Assembly: GCF_000344685.1 (NCBI RefSeq)
Contig: NW_006920413.1
Coordinates: forward strand, 1,057,717 to 1,121,716
DNA length: 64,000 bases
Source: Gloeophyllum trabeum ATCC 11539
Taxonomy: Eukaryota > Basidiomycota > Agaricomycetes > Gloeophyllales > Gloeophyllaceae
Reading direction: 5' to 3'
Every line of letters begins with the position of its first letter. Positions within the stretch are counted from its first letter, which is position 1. This document shows positions 34,479 through 45,941 of this stretch, in pieces. The notes beneath the pieces were generated by a model, which was not told where the DNA came from, ran no database searches, and saw nothing but the letters and a program-made list of their open reading frames with translations. The position numbers were made by a program, and so were the translations under genes.

Positions 34479-35786
34479 TCAGGCAGGCATGGGTATCGGT
34501 GGCACGCGTGTCAAGATGAAGCGTATTCGTCTTGTCCAGTGGCCAACAGATCGATATAATCCCACCACCGGATGTTCGTCCCGATCAACCACGCGAGACC
34601 TCAGCTTCCAAGAGCTGAGCTGCTTCACAGATTGCTCGAATCGCGAGATCACTTCGTCGATGGTTGGCCGCTTGCTGGGATCCGCTCGGACCATATCGGC
34701 GACAAGAGGAGACAGGAAATCGAATCCATACTTGTCCTGGAAATAAGATCAGTATGAAAGTGACAATCATATTGCAGGACGACAATACCCGCAGCAGATC
34801 TTCCCTAAGCATGTTCCCAATGAAATACACGTCAGTAGGAAATGGGTTAGCAACGCCGCTGGGATTGTTGAATTCTGGCGCGGTTTTGTCGCCACCCCGT
34901 ATGATCTCTTCGCTAGGTGGCATGTCTTCTGGCCGATATCGACGGGAGATACCAAAGTCAATGAAGTAGTATCTGGGTGGACGCTGCGTCCGCGTATAAT
35001 ACTTGGCGAAGCCATTATAATCTCGCTTAGAATCCGGATCCGCGGGGTGAAAGGACTGGGGATACATCTGCCTAGGGTCGAGCATGATATTGCGCGAGTT
35101 GCAATCACTACAAGAAGTCAAGAATCTTCCATAAACACGTCATCGCAACGAGCTCTCACCGGTGAGCGACGAGATGCTCGTGCATGAACTGCAAACCCTA
35201 TTTCCAGTTATTTGCTGATGATCCAACCGGCCTGCACACCATCTCACCTGGAGAATTTGCCGGATACAAGCGATAACCTCCCCTACGGTGTCGAATCGGG
35301 GCGAATCATACTTGCGGAAGAATGGCATGACTATGAGGACCGCATCCTCGTCATCCGGTACTTGGAGAACCTCATATATCGGCGCCGTGTGATTGCGAGG
35401 ATCAGACTTTAGCTCGTCCGAGAGTAGAAACATTGATATTTCGACCTCATGGGGATGGATAGACTTATACACTCTCTTGAGGCCGACGAGAGCCCCATCC
35501 GATATGCGTGTAGCATCCATTAGATGACTGTACTATGTAAATTGTGAGTGCAGTCTCATACGTACATACGATAACGCACCCATAACATATTCGAATCTTC
35601 GCAATCGATGGGTGACTTGTTAGTGGTTTTCCATGAAGGTACCCACTCCGGCCTGAAACGAGGCCTTAACATATACCCCCGCTCTTGCAGCCATTTCTGA
35701 CGATCTCGCCAGTACTGCTCATTTCGCGAGAGGACGTTTGGATCAAATCGCTCCGAGTCTGTCCAAGGGGGTCTTTCGTCCGACAT
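34479..35786 (-). CDS. B-type protein kinase, copy 3
   Basis: Five exons fit in phase: 35786-35580, 35532-35248, 35197-35160, 35107-34789 and 34736-34479 (368 aa). Exon lengths 285, 38, 319 and 258 equal those of copy 2. Motifs: YWRDRQKWLQERGYMLRPR, VPSWKTTNK, GALVGLKRV (lysine 88), HPHEVEI, HRDCNSRN (D178), FIDFGISRRY (D227), DVYFIGNMLRED and the tail ILTRVPPIPMPA. The catalytic set is complete. The gene is head-to-head with the coiled-coil gene at 36231 (444 bp between start codons), a layout repeated at 38.8-41.5 kb. Confidence 0.87.
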
Positions 35787-36230
35787 AGAAACCAAGATAG
35801 AATAGACCCGGCAACCTCAAGAAGTGGGGTACTCAAGCACGAAGTGGTTCAAAGTAGGGTAGGTAGTCAACTGCGCAGTGATGTCTGAACGCGTGAGAAC
35901 AACAGGGACCCACAAGCAACGGCCCGGGGTTATGGCATTACCTCTCCTACTCTCGATAACCCTGGTACCTTACCGCTTTAGCCTGACTCGGGGACGATAG
36001 CAGTCAGTGATCGCGTATCACTTGTCCTTTATTCATCTCTGATTGAGCTTGGAAACAGTATCCGGCACAAAGACACCCAGGAGCAACAATGGGTGCTTCC
36101 GATGGGTTTCCTCGTGGGAGGCCTCTGGCTAGTCGTGGCGCTGTGACTTATAAAAGCGACACTCTTCTGGGGAATTTCCCCAAACAGCCCGATCTTCATA
36201 TATCTCTACGCTTCTGTCTCTGCGCAAGGG
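35787..36230. promoter_or_regulatory. Bidirectional promoter of kinase/helical-protein module 1
   Basis: 444 bp separate the divergent start codons of B-type copy 3 and the helical protein. The equivalent interval in module 2 is 409 bp (40157-40565). No coding frame was found here. Confidence 0.55.
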
Positions 36231-37218
36231 ATGGAGGCGGCTGCAATTGTTGGAACCGTAGGCACGGTCCTCGCTCTCGCCCAGACCCGGCCTGTCTGGA
36301 CGAAGGTTACTGCAGACAGCATACTTCAGAAAGTTGACAAGTACAGACGCGAAGGAGCTCAAGAGGTCTACGACAATAAGGAAATCATAGACCAAGTAAC
36401 GCTGCTTGATCTCATTGAAAGGCATAGATAGTACGTTATTTACCCAATTGAAGAGCAGATCCGCTTCGACAGAGTTATGTAGCTTAGCTTGGCAGCACGA
36501 CCTCCTCAAATCACGAAATACTCAAATATGGCACGTGAAAGAAATGTACAGATGTATCAAGCTTCTTCGAATAACCAAGGGCTTTCGTAACGATGCACTG
36601 GTAAGCGTCACTTTATTCGGTTTGTGCTCTAGTGATGATCAGTATTCAGCGTTCCTCAGAGTACGCAAAGAATAATGCTCTGGGGCAGTATTGTGCCCTA
36701 CGAACAAGGGCGGAAGAGTCTAGCGCCGTTCCGCTCGCAGAGGCTCTAGAGGTCTTGGATAATCAAGCAACGACCTCTCGCCGGAGAGTGGAAGATCTCA
36801 GCTCTGTTCTCTCTACACGATCGGGATCCTCCACCTTTGTCAATTCGTCCGACCCTGCAAGAGGTACCGGTAGTGACACCGCTGGAACCCTGACGCAATC
36901 CGACGTCCAGGAATTGGACCGCGCTTTGGACCAGTTTGAGAATAGTGTCGTACAATATGGAGCTCTTCTTGACCAGGCCAGCGCGATGCTACCCACGTCC
37001 AGTGGAGAAGACCTCCAGTCCGGACAGGCTTCCCTGCAGTATCAGGATCAATGTATGCCTCCTCGCAGTAACTTCTCCGTTGTCACCGTACGCTAACATG
37101 AAGCCTATCAATTCCAGGCCTGCAGTACCGCTCGAGTGTTAACAGCTTTCTAAGCACGGGAAGTGGGGGTTATTATCAAGCTCTGCAACACGACGCAGAA
37201 GGCCGCGACGGAGCGTAG
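36231..37218 (+). CDS. Small helical protein with hydrophobic N-terminus, module 1
   Basis: Four exons fit in phase: 36231-36430, 36483-36600, 36662-37052 and 37118-37218 (269 aa). The N-terminus is a hydrophobic, glycine-containing helix (AAAIVGTVGTVLALAQTRP), followed by charged helices. A Ser/Thr-rich linker comes next (STRSGSSTF, then SSDPARGTGSDTAGTL), then a helical segment likely to form a coiled coil (QELDRALDQFENSVVQYGAL). The paralogue at 40566 shares the N-terminal helix, the exon plan and the C-terminal helix. The N-terminal style resembles the helical domains found at the start of many fungal NLR-like and HeLo-class proteins, but I cannot assign it to a named family. It is head-to-head with a B-type kinase. 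Confidence 0.7.
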
Positions 37219-38232
37219 TTCGCTCCAGAAATTCCTCTATTGTCCGGACCTGACGTTATGCACCAGGCCCTAATGTATTCTACCGTGTTGTATCGATAAA
37301 TTATAGGTGTATTGCATGTGCATACTCCGTGCCAGCAACTGTCATATATAATTCTTGGTATAACCAACTCCTCTGCCACGCTCTGTGCATTACCTACAGG
37401 CGAGAAGGTACCCACTCCAGGAAGACTCGGTGCGCGCTTCAATGAAAAGATACCATGAATATGCATGATCTCGGGCATTGGGGCAGGGACTATTGGGCTA
37501 GTGTTACTCTCTTCAGTTTCGCGTGTGTGGCGGATCTCCCAAGGACGGCCATGACCCTGATTGGAGAACATCCGATGGCTATCGCCTGTGCTATGTTAAG
37601 GTCGCTTTCAGCCACAGTACCCGGGTCATACCTGGACCGTGCCACGACGGTAAACTCTGCCGTCATCAGACGTTGCATTCCATGACCTATGAAGCCACAA
37701 CATCGTACATCGTTCAAAAATCCGGCGCTCATGCCCTAATTAATGACAACTAGTTGGAGTAGTGACGGATTGCTGAGCGCTGATGTTTTGCATATGTCGT
37801 AGAAATCCATGTTGACTTGTCACTGGAAGACACAAGGTGGAACAAGAGTGTGGCAACGGTTGTCACGGACGTTGTCACTGAAGTTATTCATAGCAGTATA
37901 TCGTGCAGGGAAGTCAATGAAACAATTTCGGTACCGTTGACAGATATCGATAGCTTACACGACACCGCTCTCCTAGGTGCCGTATGTGGTCAGACAGGAT
38001 AGATCGGAATCGGCGACGTCGGAAAAATGTCAGACATGATAAATGATTTTTGAGGTACTGAAAGACCGGAGAAGGACAATGGGATCGACCTTGTCCATGG
38101 AAAGACGCAGATACTGATCCAACCTCGCACCCACCACGATTGACCTTCGTCCGCTGCACTTATTCCTGACTAGGACATCCATACGTCAATTCCCGAGTCA
38201 CAAACCAGATCCCGATCAGGCAGACGTAAGTC
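37219..38232. other. Intergenic region between module 1 and the hAT-type MITE
   Basis: About 1 kb with short unsupported open frames only. The frame at 37455-37685 has an ATG but no recognisable content. Confidence 0.4.
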
Positions 38233-38240
38233 CTTCAGAA
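38233..38240. repeat. Left target-site duplication of the MITE
   Basis: CTTCAGAA, identical to 38576-38583. The 8-bp length is diagnostic of hAT insertion. Confidence 0.93.
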
Positions 38241-38575
38241 CAGTGATGTGCCGGTCGACGACTAGTCGACCAAAGTTAACAAAGTCGACAAGTCGTCGAC
38301 TAGTCGACAACAGTCCACGGTCGACCGTGAGCATAGTCGACCGGACTGATGCGTGGAGGCCTGAGCCAATCGCTGACCAGGAAAAGATGTCCCTGGCCTG
38401 GCCCTGGCCAGTCTTCTCGGCTTTTGCCTTCGGGGGAAACCGCTGCATGTTGCTCAGAGCTGTTCGTATACCGTGGGACAGTCGACAAGACTTACGGTCG
38501 ACGCGCCGGACTGTCGACTAGTCGACAAGTCGACGGGTGGACTGCACGGACTAGTCGTCGACCGGCACAACACTG
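38241..38575. mobile_element. 335-bp hAT-type MITE with perfect 8-bp target-site duplication
   Basis: The element starts CAGTGATGTGCCGGTCGACG and ends with the inverted counterpart (CGTCGACCGGCACAACACTG). The terminal inverted repeats run about 27 bp with one mismatch, and the CAGTG start is typical of hAT transposons. It is flanked by identical 8-bp direct repeats CTTCAGAA (38233-38240 and 38576-38583). The interior is full of short palindromes built from GTCGAC and TAGTCGAC in both orientations. No transposase is encoded, so it must have been moved in trans. It lies in the 3' flank of B-type kinase copy 4. Confidence 0.93.
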
Positions 38576-38583
38576 CTTCAGAA
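38576..38583. repeat. Right target-site duplication of the MITE
   Basis: CTTCAGAA, identical to 38233-38240. Confidence 0.93.
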
Positions 38584-38827
38584 GATACAAAGCCCAACCT
38601 CCGTGACTGACCTTTGAGGTACGATTCCAGGCTCCACCGCCTCTCAGCACACCAATCAGATGCGGAAGGATATTAAGCTAGCATACGAGAGCAATTCGAC
38701 AGCGTTGGAAAATGAGGTACAAGTGTGCAGTGTATGGATACCGGGTATCTCGAGCACGCCGAGCGTATGGAAACCCCTATGAACCACTGCAACGCGCACT
38801 AGCCTGAGCGAAGGTAGAGCATGACAC

Positions 38828-40156
38828 CTAATAATCAGGAAGTGGGATAGGTGGTGTACGCCGGATTATGAAGCGGATCCGTCTTGACCAATGTGATAGG
38901 GTTCTGAAAACCCCGATGATAGAGTAGTCGTCGCGTTTGACAACCCGAGATCGTAGTTTCCACGAGCTGAGGCCGCGGACGATGTCGTCGAAGCGAGGGA
39001 CGACTTCCTCCATTGTTGGTCGCAAGCAGGGGTCGCCCTGCACCATATCCTGCACCAGTGGCTGCAGGAAATCGAAGCCGTATTTATCCTATAATGAGTC
39101 GCTGTAAGTTCCAAGTATTCCAGCAAGTGTGTGTGGGATACCTGAATGAAATCCTCTCGCATTAAGTTACCGAGGTAGTAAACATCTGTGTAAAACGGGT
39201 TGGCTCTACCGTCCTCATTCTCGAATTCCGGGGCTGTCTTGTCCCCGCCGCGGATGATTTCCTCCATAGGAGGCATGTCTTCCGGCCTATAACGCCGAGA
39301 CAAGCCGAAGTCAATGTAGTAGTATTTCGGGGGTCGTTGTGAGCGCGTGTAGTACTGCGCAAATCGTCTGAAATCTCGTTTGCGATCAGGCCGTGCCGGA
39401 TGGAAACCCTGCGGATACATCCGAGACGGGTCCAGCATAATGTTGTACCCGTTGCAATCACTGCCGCAGATTCTCAACGGCAATCAAATCAGTCAAAGAT
39501 GTTACGCACCGATGAGCTACGAGATTTTGATGCATGAACAATAGGCCCTGGAGTTAAGGCATGTGGGGAGTAACAACCTAGAGGAAAAGGTAATCATACC
39601 TCAAGGATTTGCTTTAGGAAAGCGATCACTTCCCCCACCGTATCAAACCGAGGTGAATCATATCTACGAAGGAGAGGCATAACGAGCAAAACTTCGTCTT
39701 CATCATTGGGTAACTGCAGGATCTCATATATAGGCACGGTGCGGTTCCGGGTATCCGATGCAAGCGGCTCAGAAACGAGATATGTCGCAATCTCGACTTC
39801 GTGCGGGTGTTCCGATTTATGTACTCTTTTCAGTGCGACGAGGGCCCCATCTGACAGACGCGTCGCGTCCATAATCCGGTCATACTTTTGCATGCACGTC
39901 AATCATGTATTCGCACGTAGAAAAGCCAAAGACGTACACGCAGTCCCACACCGTCCTCACACTCAGTATAATCCTTGTTCGTGCCCTTCCATGAGGGGAC
40001 CCAGTCAGGAGAATAGCGTGGTCTTAGCAGATATCCACGCTCGTCCAACCAAGGCTGGTGATCGCGCCAAAAGACTTCAAATCCATATATTCGGTTTTCA
40101 TCGTAAATATTACGCCTTCCTTCCAGCCGCGCAATCAGAGATTCCTCCGTAGACAT
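38828..40156 (-). CDS. B-type protein kinase, copy 4
   Basis: Five exons fit in phase: 40156-39938, 39884-39600, 39547-39510, 39460-39142 and 39088-38828 (373 aa). Exon lengths 285, 38 and 319 are those of copies 2 and 3. Motifs: FWRDHQPWLDERGYLLRPR, VPSWKGTNK, GALVALKRV (lysine 92), HPHEVEI, HRDCNGYN (D182), YIDFGLSRRY (D231), DVYYLGNLMRED and the tail IIRRTPPIPLPDY. All catalytic residues are present. It is head-to-head with the helical protein at 40566. Its protein segments are closest by eye to copy 3, which fits duplication of the whole two-gene module. Confidence 0.87.
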
Positions 40157-40565
40157 GGTGTAAGCATGAACATGGGTGAGAGCAAATTGGGGGGACAATG
40201 CGTCCAACCTGACCTAGCGGCGGTTCCGACTTCCATAGGCATGTGTACGTTAAGCATGCGTGACAGTGTGAGAAAACGGACCTACAGACCCAAATATCCG
40301 CGGATGTAAATACGCGGCAAAGTGCACAGGGTTTCTACTTTGAACCGCATGCATCTTGACGGCGTTCTCAAGAGTTCGCAGAGATGACATCCTCTGCAGC
40401 CTAGAGAGGACAAAAGACAATCCTGAATCACCATGGCTGCCGTTCCGTATCAGGTACTAGTACTTGCTGTACTTGGAGTGTAACTGGGCTATAAGAGCTC
40501 TCAGAATGTATCATTTACGAGCTACATCCTCCCCCCAAAACAGAACCGCCTAATCTCCAGCCGAC
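40157..40565. promoter_or_regulatory. Bidirectional promoter of kinase/helical-protein module 2
   Basis: 409 bp between divergent start codons, the counterpart of 35787-36230. No coding frame recognised. Confidence 0.55.
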
Positions 40566-41483
40566 ATGCCTGCACTTGAAGCCAGCGCTATAGTTGGGAT
40601 TGTCGGTGTAGGACTGGCAGTTGGCCAGACTCGGCCTGCTTACACCGATTTCAAGACCAACAGGGTCCTAGCGGAAGGTCAAGACGCTAGGACTACCGGC
40701 TTGAAGAAGATCCACCAGCACATGCACCTTATAAAAGAGAAAGATATCATTCGGTTATTAAATGTTCACGACCGGTAAGTAATCATGCTGAATATCCTTG
40801 AGCCACACTTGAGCCGTTGCGTAGGCTGGATACCCGGCACTACAATCTTCTGCAGGACTACGGTTATTATAGCTTAATCGGCTGGTGGAAAGCTGGCTCG
40901 CTGCGCGACGAGTCTATTGCATGGAAGGTCGATGCTTTAGTGAGATATGCATTTAACCGCGCATCAGATAATATCTGACGACCCTTAGAGAACATCTGAT
41001 ATATCCTTGAAACATAATATGGGTGGAGAGGGCAAAGCAAGTGGCTCTCTGCAGAGTAAGTCTCGAGCTTGAGCGCTTCGTGTCATGTCCAACTGAAGTA
41101 GCAGCAGGTTCGGAATTCCAGTTGAGGGATAATGCTTCTGAGGCTGGCCCTTCCATTCCAATGAATATTTTGAGTTCTGCAAGTCCAGCGGATGTAGCTT
41201 CCACGGTTGTTAACGCGGGGGCGTGAAGCGGATCAATCACGCCAGCACGCGGCGGAAGCGAGGAAGCTTATCTTGCAAACCTCTCAGATGCCATATAGTG
41301 AAGATACAACGGAAGCGTCTGGTATGGCGTCTCAGGATTATGTACGACCAGCTGTTCACTCGCATTTTGGCACGTCTAGAATCGCAAAGTGGAGAGTATA
41401 CCCACGCACTCGAGGAGTACGAGAAGAATGTCGGCAATTTCAACACAATTCTAGAGAGGCTCAAGGCCATTGCTTCTTCCTAG
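40566..41483 (+). CDS. Small helical protein with hydrophobic N-terminus, module 2
   Basis: Four exons fit in phase: 40566-40774, 40825-40939, 41029-41222 and 41288-41483 (237 aa). It begins with a glycine-rich hydrophobic helix (ASAIVGIVGVGLAVGQTRP) like the paralogue at 36231. Exon 2 has the same length class and ends with the same residues (DAL). The C-terminus is a helix with coiled-coil spacing (RLESQSGEYTHALEEYEKNV, then NFNTILERLKAIAS). The exon 3 acceptor is the least certain junction. Function unknown; the head-to-head kinase suggests a shared pathway, which is inference. Confidence 0.65.
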
Positions 41484-42077
41484 GCTTTATCCACCTAAGT
41501 GAAGCAGACCCCGCTTCACCTGGGCGAGCACGATCTAAAATCTGTATACTTATATTTTCACCTCCTGATCGCATGTACTAGCATTCTGTTTCACTCTGCA
41601 CGATCGCGACGGTCGATGGTCTTCGGAACAGTCTCTATAATACACGTCGTATTCAAGCATTGTACAATCGCAGTCTGTATCCATAGTGTCCGACGCTTTT
41701 TTGTGATAGTCTAAATTATGACTGGTTGCTAATAACACCTCCACCGTTGCAAGCGTGACATTATTACTTATAGACAGTGTTCAGATATGTCGACCGCCAG
41801 TAATTGATTCCTTTCTCATTCATTCCCCTCGCCCCCCCAGGGGCCGAGGACAGCACGCGGAGATCGTCCGCAGTAAGTACATCGTGAATAGGTCTAACCT
41901 TGGTCATGACGGGTAGTCTCATAAGCTAGGTGTTGAGGAGCTGTTACGCACATGAGATCCGAGGTTACAGAGCCCCAATGACAGAAACGGGCGACCAGCG
42001 TCTCTTTGAGACAGTAAATTAGTGAAACAGTAGAGCTTTATACAATCGTCGCCCGTACCCTATAATTCCTCTCACCT
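41484..42077. other. Intergenic region between module 2 and TSR1
   Basis: Converging 3' flanks of the helical-protein gene and TSR1. No gene or repeat recognised. Confidence 0.45.
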
Positions 42078-44993
42078 CTACTCCTCCATAGCATCTCCGT
42101 CCACTTGACCGGATCTTGGCCGCCAAGGTTCGCACCACTTCGGGTAGACCCTCTTATACAGCGACATACAAACGGTATCCATCTGGTTCATCGGCCCGTC
42201 GAAGTGAGCCTTGAAGTACCCGTGGGTGCCAAGAGATTCCCGGATGTGGCCGGTCCGCCCGTACTTGGTGTGCAGTTGGATCGGGGCGAAGTACCTCACG
42301 TCCTCAGGGTTGAAGAACATGTAGCGCACAGTGGCGGTCTTCTTATGAATCTTGAACGGATGTCCAGTCAGGACTATCCGCTTGGCGATGATACGTGTCG
42401 TGTCGGGGTTGAGGAAGGTGCCCGTGGCCACTAAGTGCGGCGCTGAAGTAGTCACGTCCGTCAGGGAAGCTCTGGATTTTGAACAATTGGACGAACTAAC
42501 CATCCGGATCATCAGTCTCGCGAAGGAGCATACAAGGCTGCTTCCCGAACACGACTGGGCCATACGTCGTGGCAACATATGTATCTCCATGCCGTAGATA
42601 CCGCTCAAATTTGTGGACGTTATTGTACCCTTTTCCACCACCACGTGTATGCTGGCTGTATATCGGCCGTGTATGCATCCTCCGAGGACCCACACACAAG
42701 ACGAGAGGATCCTGCAAACGTACCACGTATATTCAACACGGGTCCCACGCACCAAAAACCAGGTCACCGTACCTTCGACCGCACCGAGCCATCGTATTCT
42801 GTATTCCGTTGGACAGCGAAGTTCAGAACAGTCATCTTATGTTCGTGCTGCCAGATTCCAAACATGACGAAGGGCTTTCCCGCCTCCACACGAGATGCTT
42901 CCTGAGGAACATCCTTCAAGTGCACCGTAACCCTAACCCCAGGCTAACCCATGATCAGCGAAATACGAATGTGATTCGACGCCACACGCCACACACCTGA
43001 ACAGCAGCGACTTCTTCTTCAGCTCTCCGCCGTACGCCCCGCTCGGTCCGCTTGAAATCCTCAAACTGGAATATCCTGGCATAGTCGCGAGGTAGGTTTT
43101 CGTACGGGTCCCACGGGCTGGTCCGGAATGATCTTAACCCACGATAGCGTTGGAACCGGGTACGTGCCGGTATATCTAATGGTGTGTCGATCTCATCGGG
43201 AAATTGTAAATCATCTTTCTCTTCCTCCTCTCTCTTCCGCGACCGCCATTGTTGTAGCCTGGAAGGAAGTTTAAGATGATGCCACGGGCAAAGTAAGACA
43301 GGTGGTGCTTACTCTTTCTCTTCTTCTGCCATATCCATGTCCTCGAATGCGACGCTCCGATTTGTCATCGACTCCATTTCGTTGTCCTCATCATCATCAT
43401 TATCAACCTTTGTCTCTCGTTCTTCCACCTCCACGTCCCTCATCTCCTCTTCTTCCTCTCCCTCGCTTCCCTCTTCACCATCTCCTTCCTCATCGTCATC
43501 ATCGACAATCCACGCAGCTTGGTAGTCACTCCACCCCTTCGGCACCCGCTTCACTTTCCTCGGGGTCGTTCCTGCCTTCGCATCAGGTATTTCATTCCCA
43601 TCCTGTACCGAATCTGCATGTCCCTTCATCTCTTCCTCGGTTGGCCATGTCTGCTCGTTGGCCAGATCATCTGGGTCATTGCTGGAAACCAAGGAGTCCG
43701 CTTCCTCTGGATCGGGTTCGGCTAATACAGCTGGCTCGACATCCATACCTCCCGCATCAGGGACTTTGGAATGGCGGGGGAGCGGAGCAGAAGTGACCTT
43801 ATGACGGCGTTGAGCCCGTAATATAGATAATAATCCACCATGCACTAACCTTCTCTACCTGGTAATCTCCCCAACCTGGCAGATGCACCAGCCTGTTCGC
43901 GCTCAACGCAGCGCCTCTGACCACCCCAGTAACCTTCAATATCCCCTTCCCGTCGGCTTGCTCTTCAAACTCCACACTCTCACCGAGCATCCACGTCCGG
44001 CCCTCCCTCCACCGTACATCATCCGGTCTCCCCTCGCACAGCGCCCTCGCAGCATTGATCCTATCCGAGCTCGAGTGCATGTCGAATACGCGCGTCTGGC
44101 TGGGAACGAAGTACTGCATGAAGGATAGCAGCGACTTGAGGACCGTCGGCCGCGTTTTGCTATCCAGAGATGAGTCGGGGGCGACAGCTGATACGACTGT
44201 GGGGAGGCCCTGAGCTTGCAAGGCGCGAAGCAGTGTATCACCCCATGCATCTACCTCAGTAGTCGGAGACAGCACGAAGAGGACGTAGTCGGCGGCCTTT
44301 ACGGCGTCTAGGGTAGGGTATAGCGAGCGGTAGGGTAGATTGATGAGCTGCAAGGACGTCTTGAACCGCTCCGCTCTTGAAAATGTAGTTATATGCACTG
44401 GTCAGTGCGTCTTGGGACAAAGGACTCACTTAATCTTCCACACACCCGTGTTGGGGCAGTCCGAATCATCTACGCCCAAAGCCTCTGCAAGTCCTTTACT
44501 GACCTCCCATGGCTTCACGTCGGGACTGAGCGGGATAACCGCAACTATCCGTGGTGCACCGTCCACACCGCTGAATATCCGGGTGGCTGCAACGAGCGAT
44601 TGTCGCTTTTGGAGCTGAATTTGTTTGGCGTGATTGCGTCGGTTCTGGCGTGCCTGGGCGGTGGAAGGGGTGCCGGGCTGGGAGTTGGGAGAAGTACGTG
44701 AAGTCTTGCCTGGACATAACTGTTAGTACTGAATATGTCTGGAGTGCGTACGTTCATGCGAAGGGTGATCTTCCATGGGACCAGCAGACGTCCATCCGTC
44801 TCTCCCTGAAGCAGCGTGATGGGGAAATCACCCACCCTTGGCAGTTCGTTTTATGGCAGACTTGCTCGCATGCTTTGACTTAAACGGCTTGTTTTGCTAA
44901 CGGTCCGAGCGAAGTGTGAGGAGAAGTATAGACAGTGATATACAGCCGACGGACCTGCTTAAGTGTAGGCCTGTGGTGATGCGCCTGTACCAT
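42078..44993 (-). CDS. TSR1: Ribosome biogenesis protein TSR1
   Basis: Nine exons fit in phase: 44993-44955, 44896-44836, 44709-44430, 44375-43850, 43797-43313, 43258-42997, 42913-42773, 42711-42501 and 42442-42078 (789 aa, the size of the yeast protein). TSR1 is a GTPase-like factor without GTP hydrolysis that is needed for late maturation of the 40S ribosomal subunit. Signatures are [17 protein letters not shown] at the N-terminus, a central acidic region ([16 protein letters not shown]), [18 protein letters not shown] [67 protein letters not shown] and [15 protein letters not shown] near the C-terminus. The acidic region creates a long mirror frame on the plus strand that is not a gene. 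Confidence 0.95.
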
Positions 44994-45941
44994 CGTGAAA
45001 GAGCAAGTCGCTGCCTAGCTGTAGCCCAAGGAGTCCCGCGTTAAATGATTTGTCTAGCTGATATGATAGAAACGCTAGATCGCAGACGAGTACCTCGTGT
45101 ATAGAGTTTGTATAGAGTGCTTCAAGTGCATGGCAGAAAAATACAGACCTTCCTTATCGAGCCGCCATTCCTACTCAAGGAGATCGACACGTGATTGCGA
45201 CGCGTCGAATCGTAACTTGAAATCGTATTTCGCGTTTGTTACTTATCTTGAAACGTAACGACCAGTGGCTTCAATCCGCAGCATTCAAAACTAGGAGTGG
45301 GTTCGTGAATACATGCTGTTGGTCCATGCTTTGAGAACCCGGGAGGGTGGAGCAGTGAGCACCTGAGCTACGTCCTCGCTTTTCTGATCTGAAAGAGCTT
45401 CTAAGCAGAATAGGGAGAGCGTCTGATACGGTCCAGCAGTAGCATAAGAGCGTATGCCCTCGGCCGCTTGACGGCGTCGAGTACCTCACTGCCAAGAGCT
45501 ACGCCATCGATAGCTGGTTTGGCTAGATAGTGCCGGTATTTGTTCTCTCTTTCAACGTACGTTCTCGAGTCGACGCTTATACCTCAAAGCTCTTTCGTTG
45601 CTGCATGGAATAGATGAAGTAACATGCAAGCCGATGTAGCCACAAGAATACATATGCTCGGGGTTTGTTCACCGCTACAAAGCAGGCCGTGGCGCGGATT
45701 GTATCAGCTGAATGGTGACCGGTAGTCCGCGGAGCAATGGGGACTGCGGAGAGTAACTTGTCGGAAGTATACGAATATGTCCTTGTGGGTCCCTGCCTTA
45801 TTCTCTTCCCAATCTATTTGTTCTCCTTTAGCATATGCCTACGGTAATTCAATAGCGCTCTCGGAAGGCGAGGTATAAGAAGCATCACCCGCACTTCTCA
45901 TTTCCTTAACTGAAAACACATAGCCCCTGGTAATACTCGAG
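44994..45941. other. Divergent intergenic region between TSR1 and a kinase pseudogene
   Basis: Close to 1 kb without a recognisable gene. I looked for a remnant of the helical partner protein upstream of the B-type pseudogene and did not find one. Confidence 0.4.

Noticed and set aside
38241..38575. CRISPR-like or origin-like array of repeated GTCGAC units
   Set aside because: The repeats are palindromic, unevenly spaced and contained exactly between hAT TIRs with an 8-bp duplication; this is a MITE in a eukaryotic genome.
43302..43796. Long plus-strand open frame rich in Ser/Leu/Pro/His
   Set aside because: It is the mirror of the acidic Glu/Asp region of TSR1 on the minus strand; the composition is what GAG/GAC codons give on the opposite strand.
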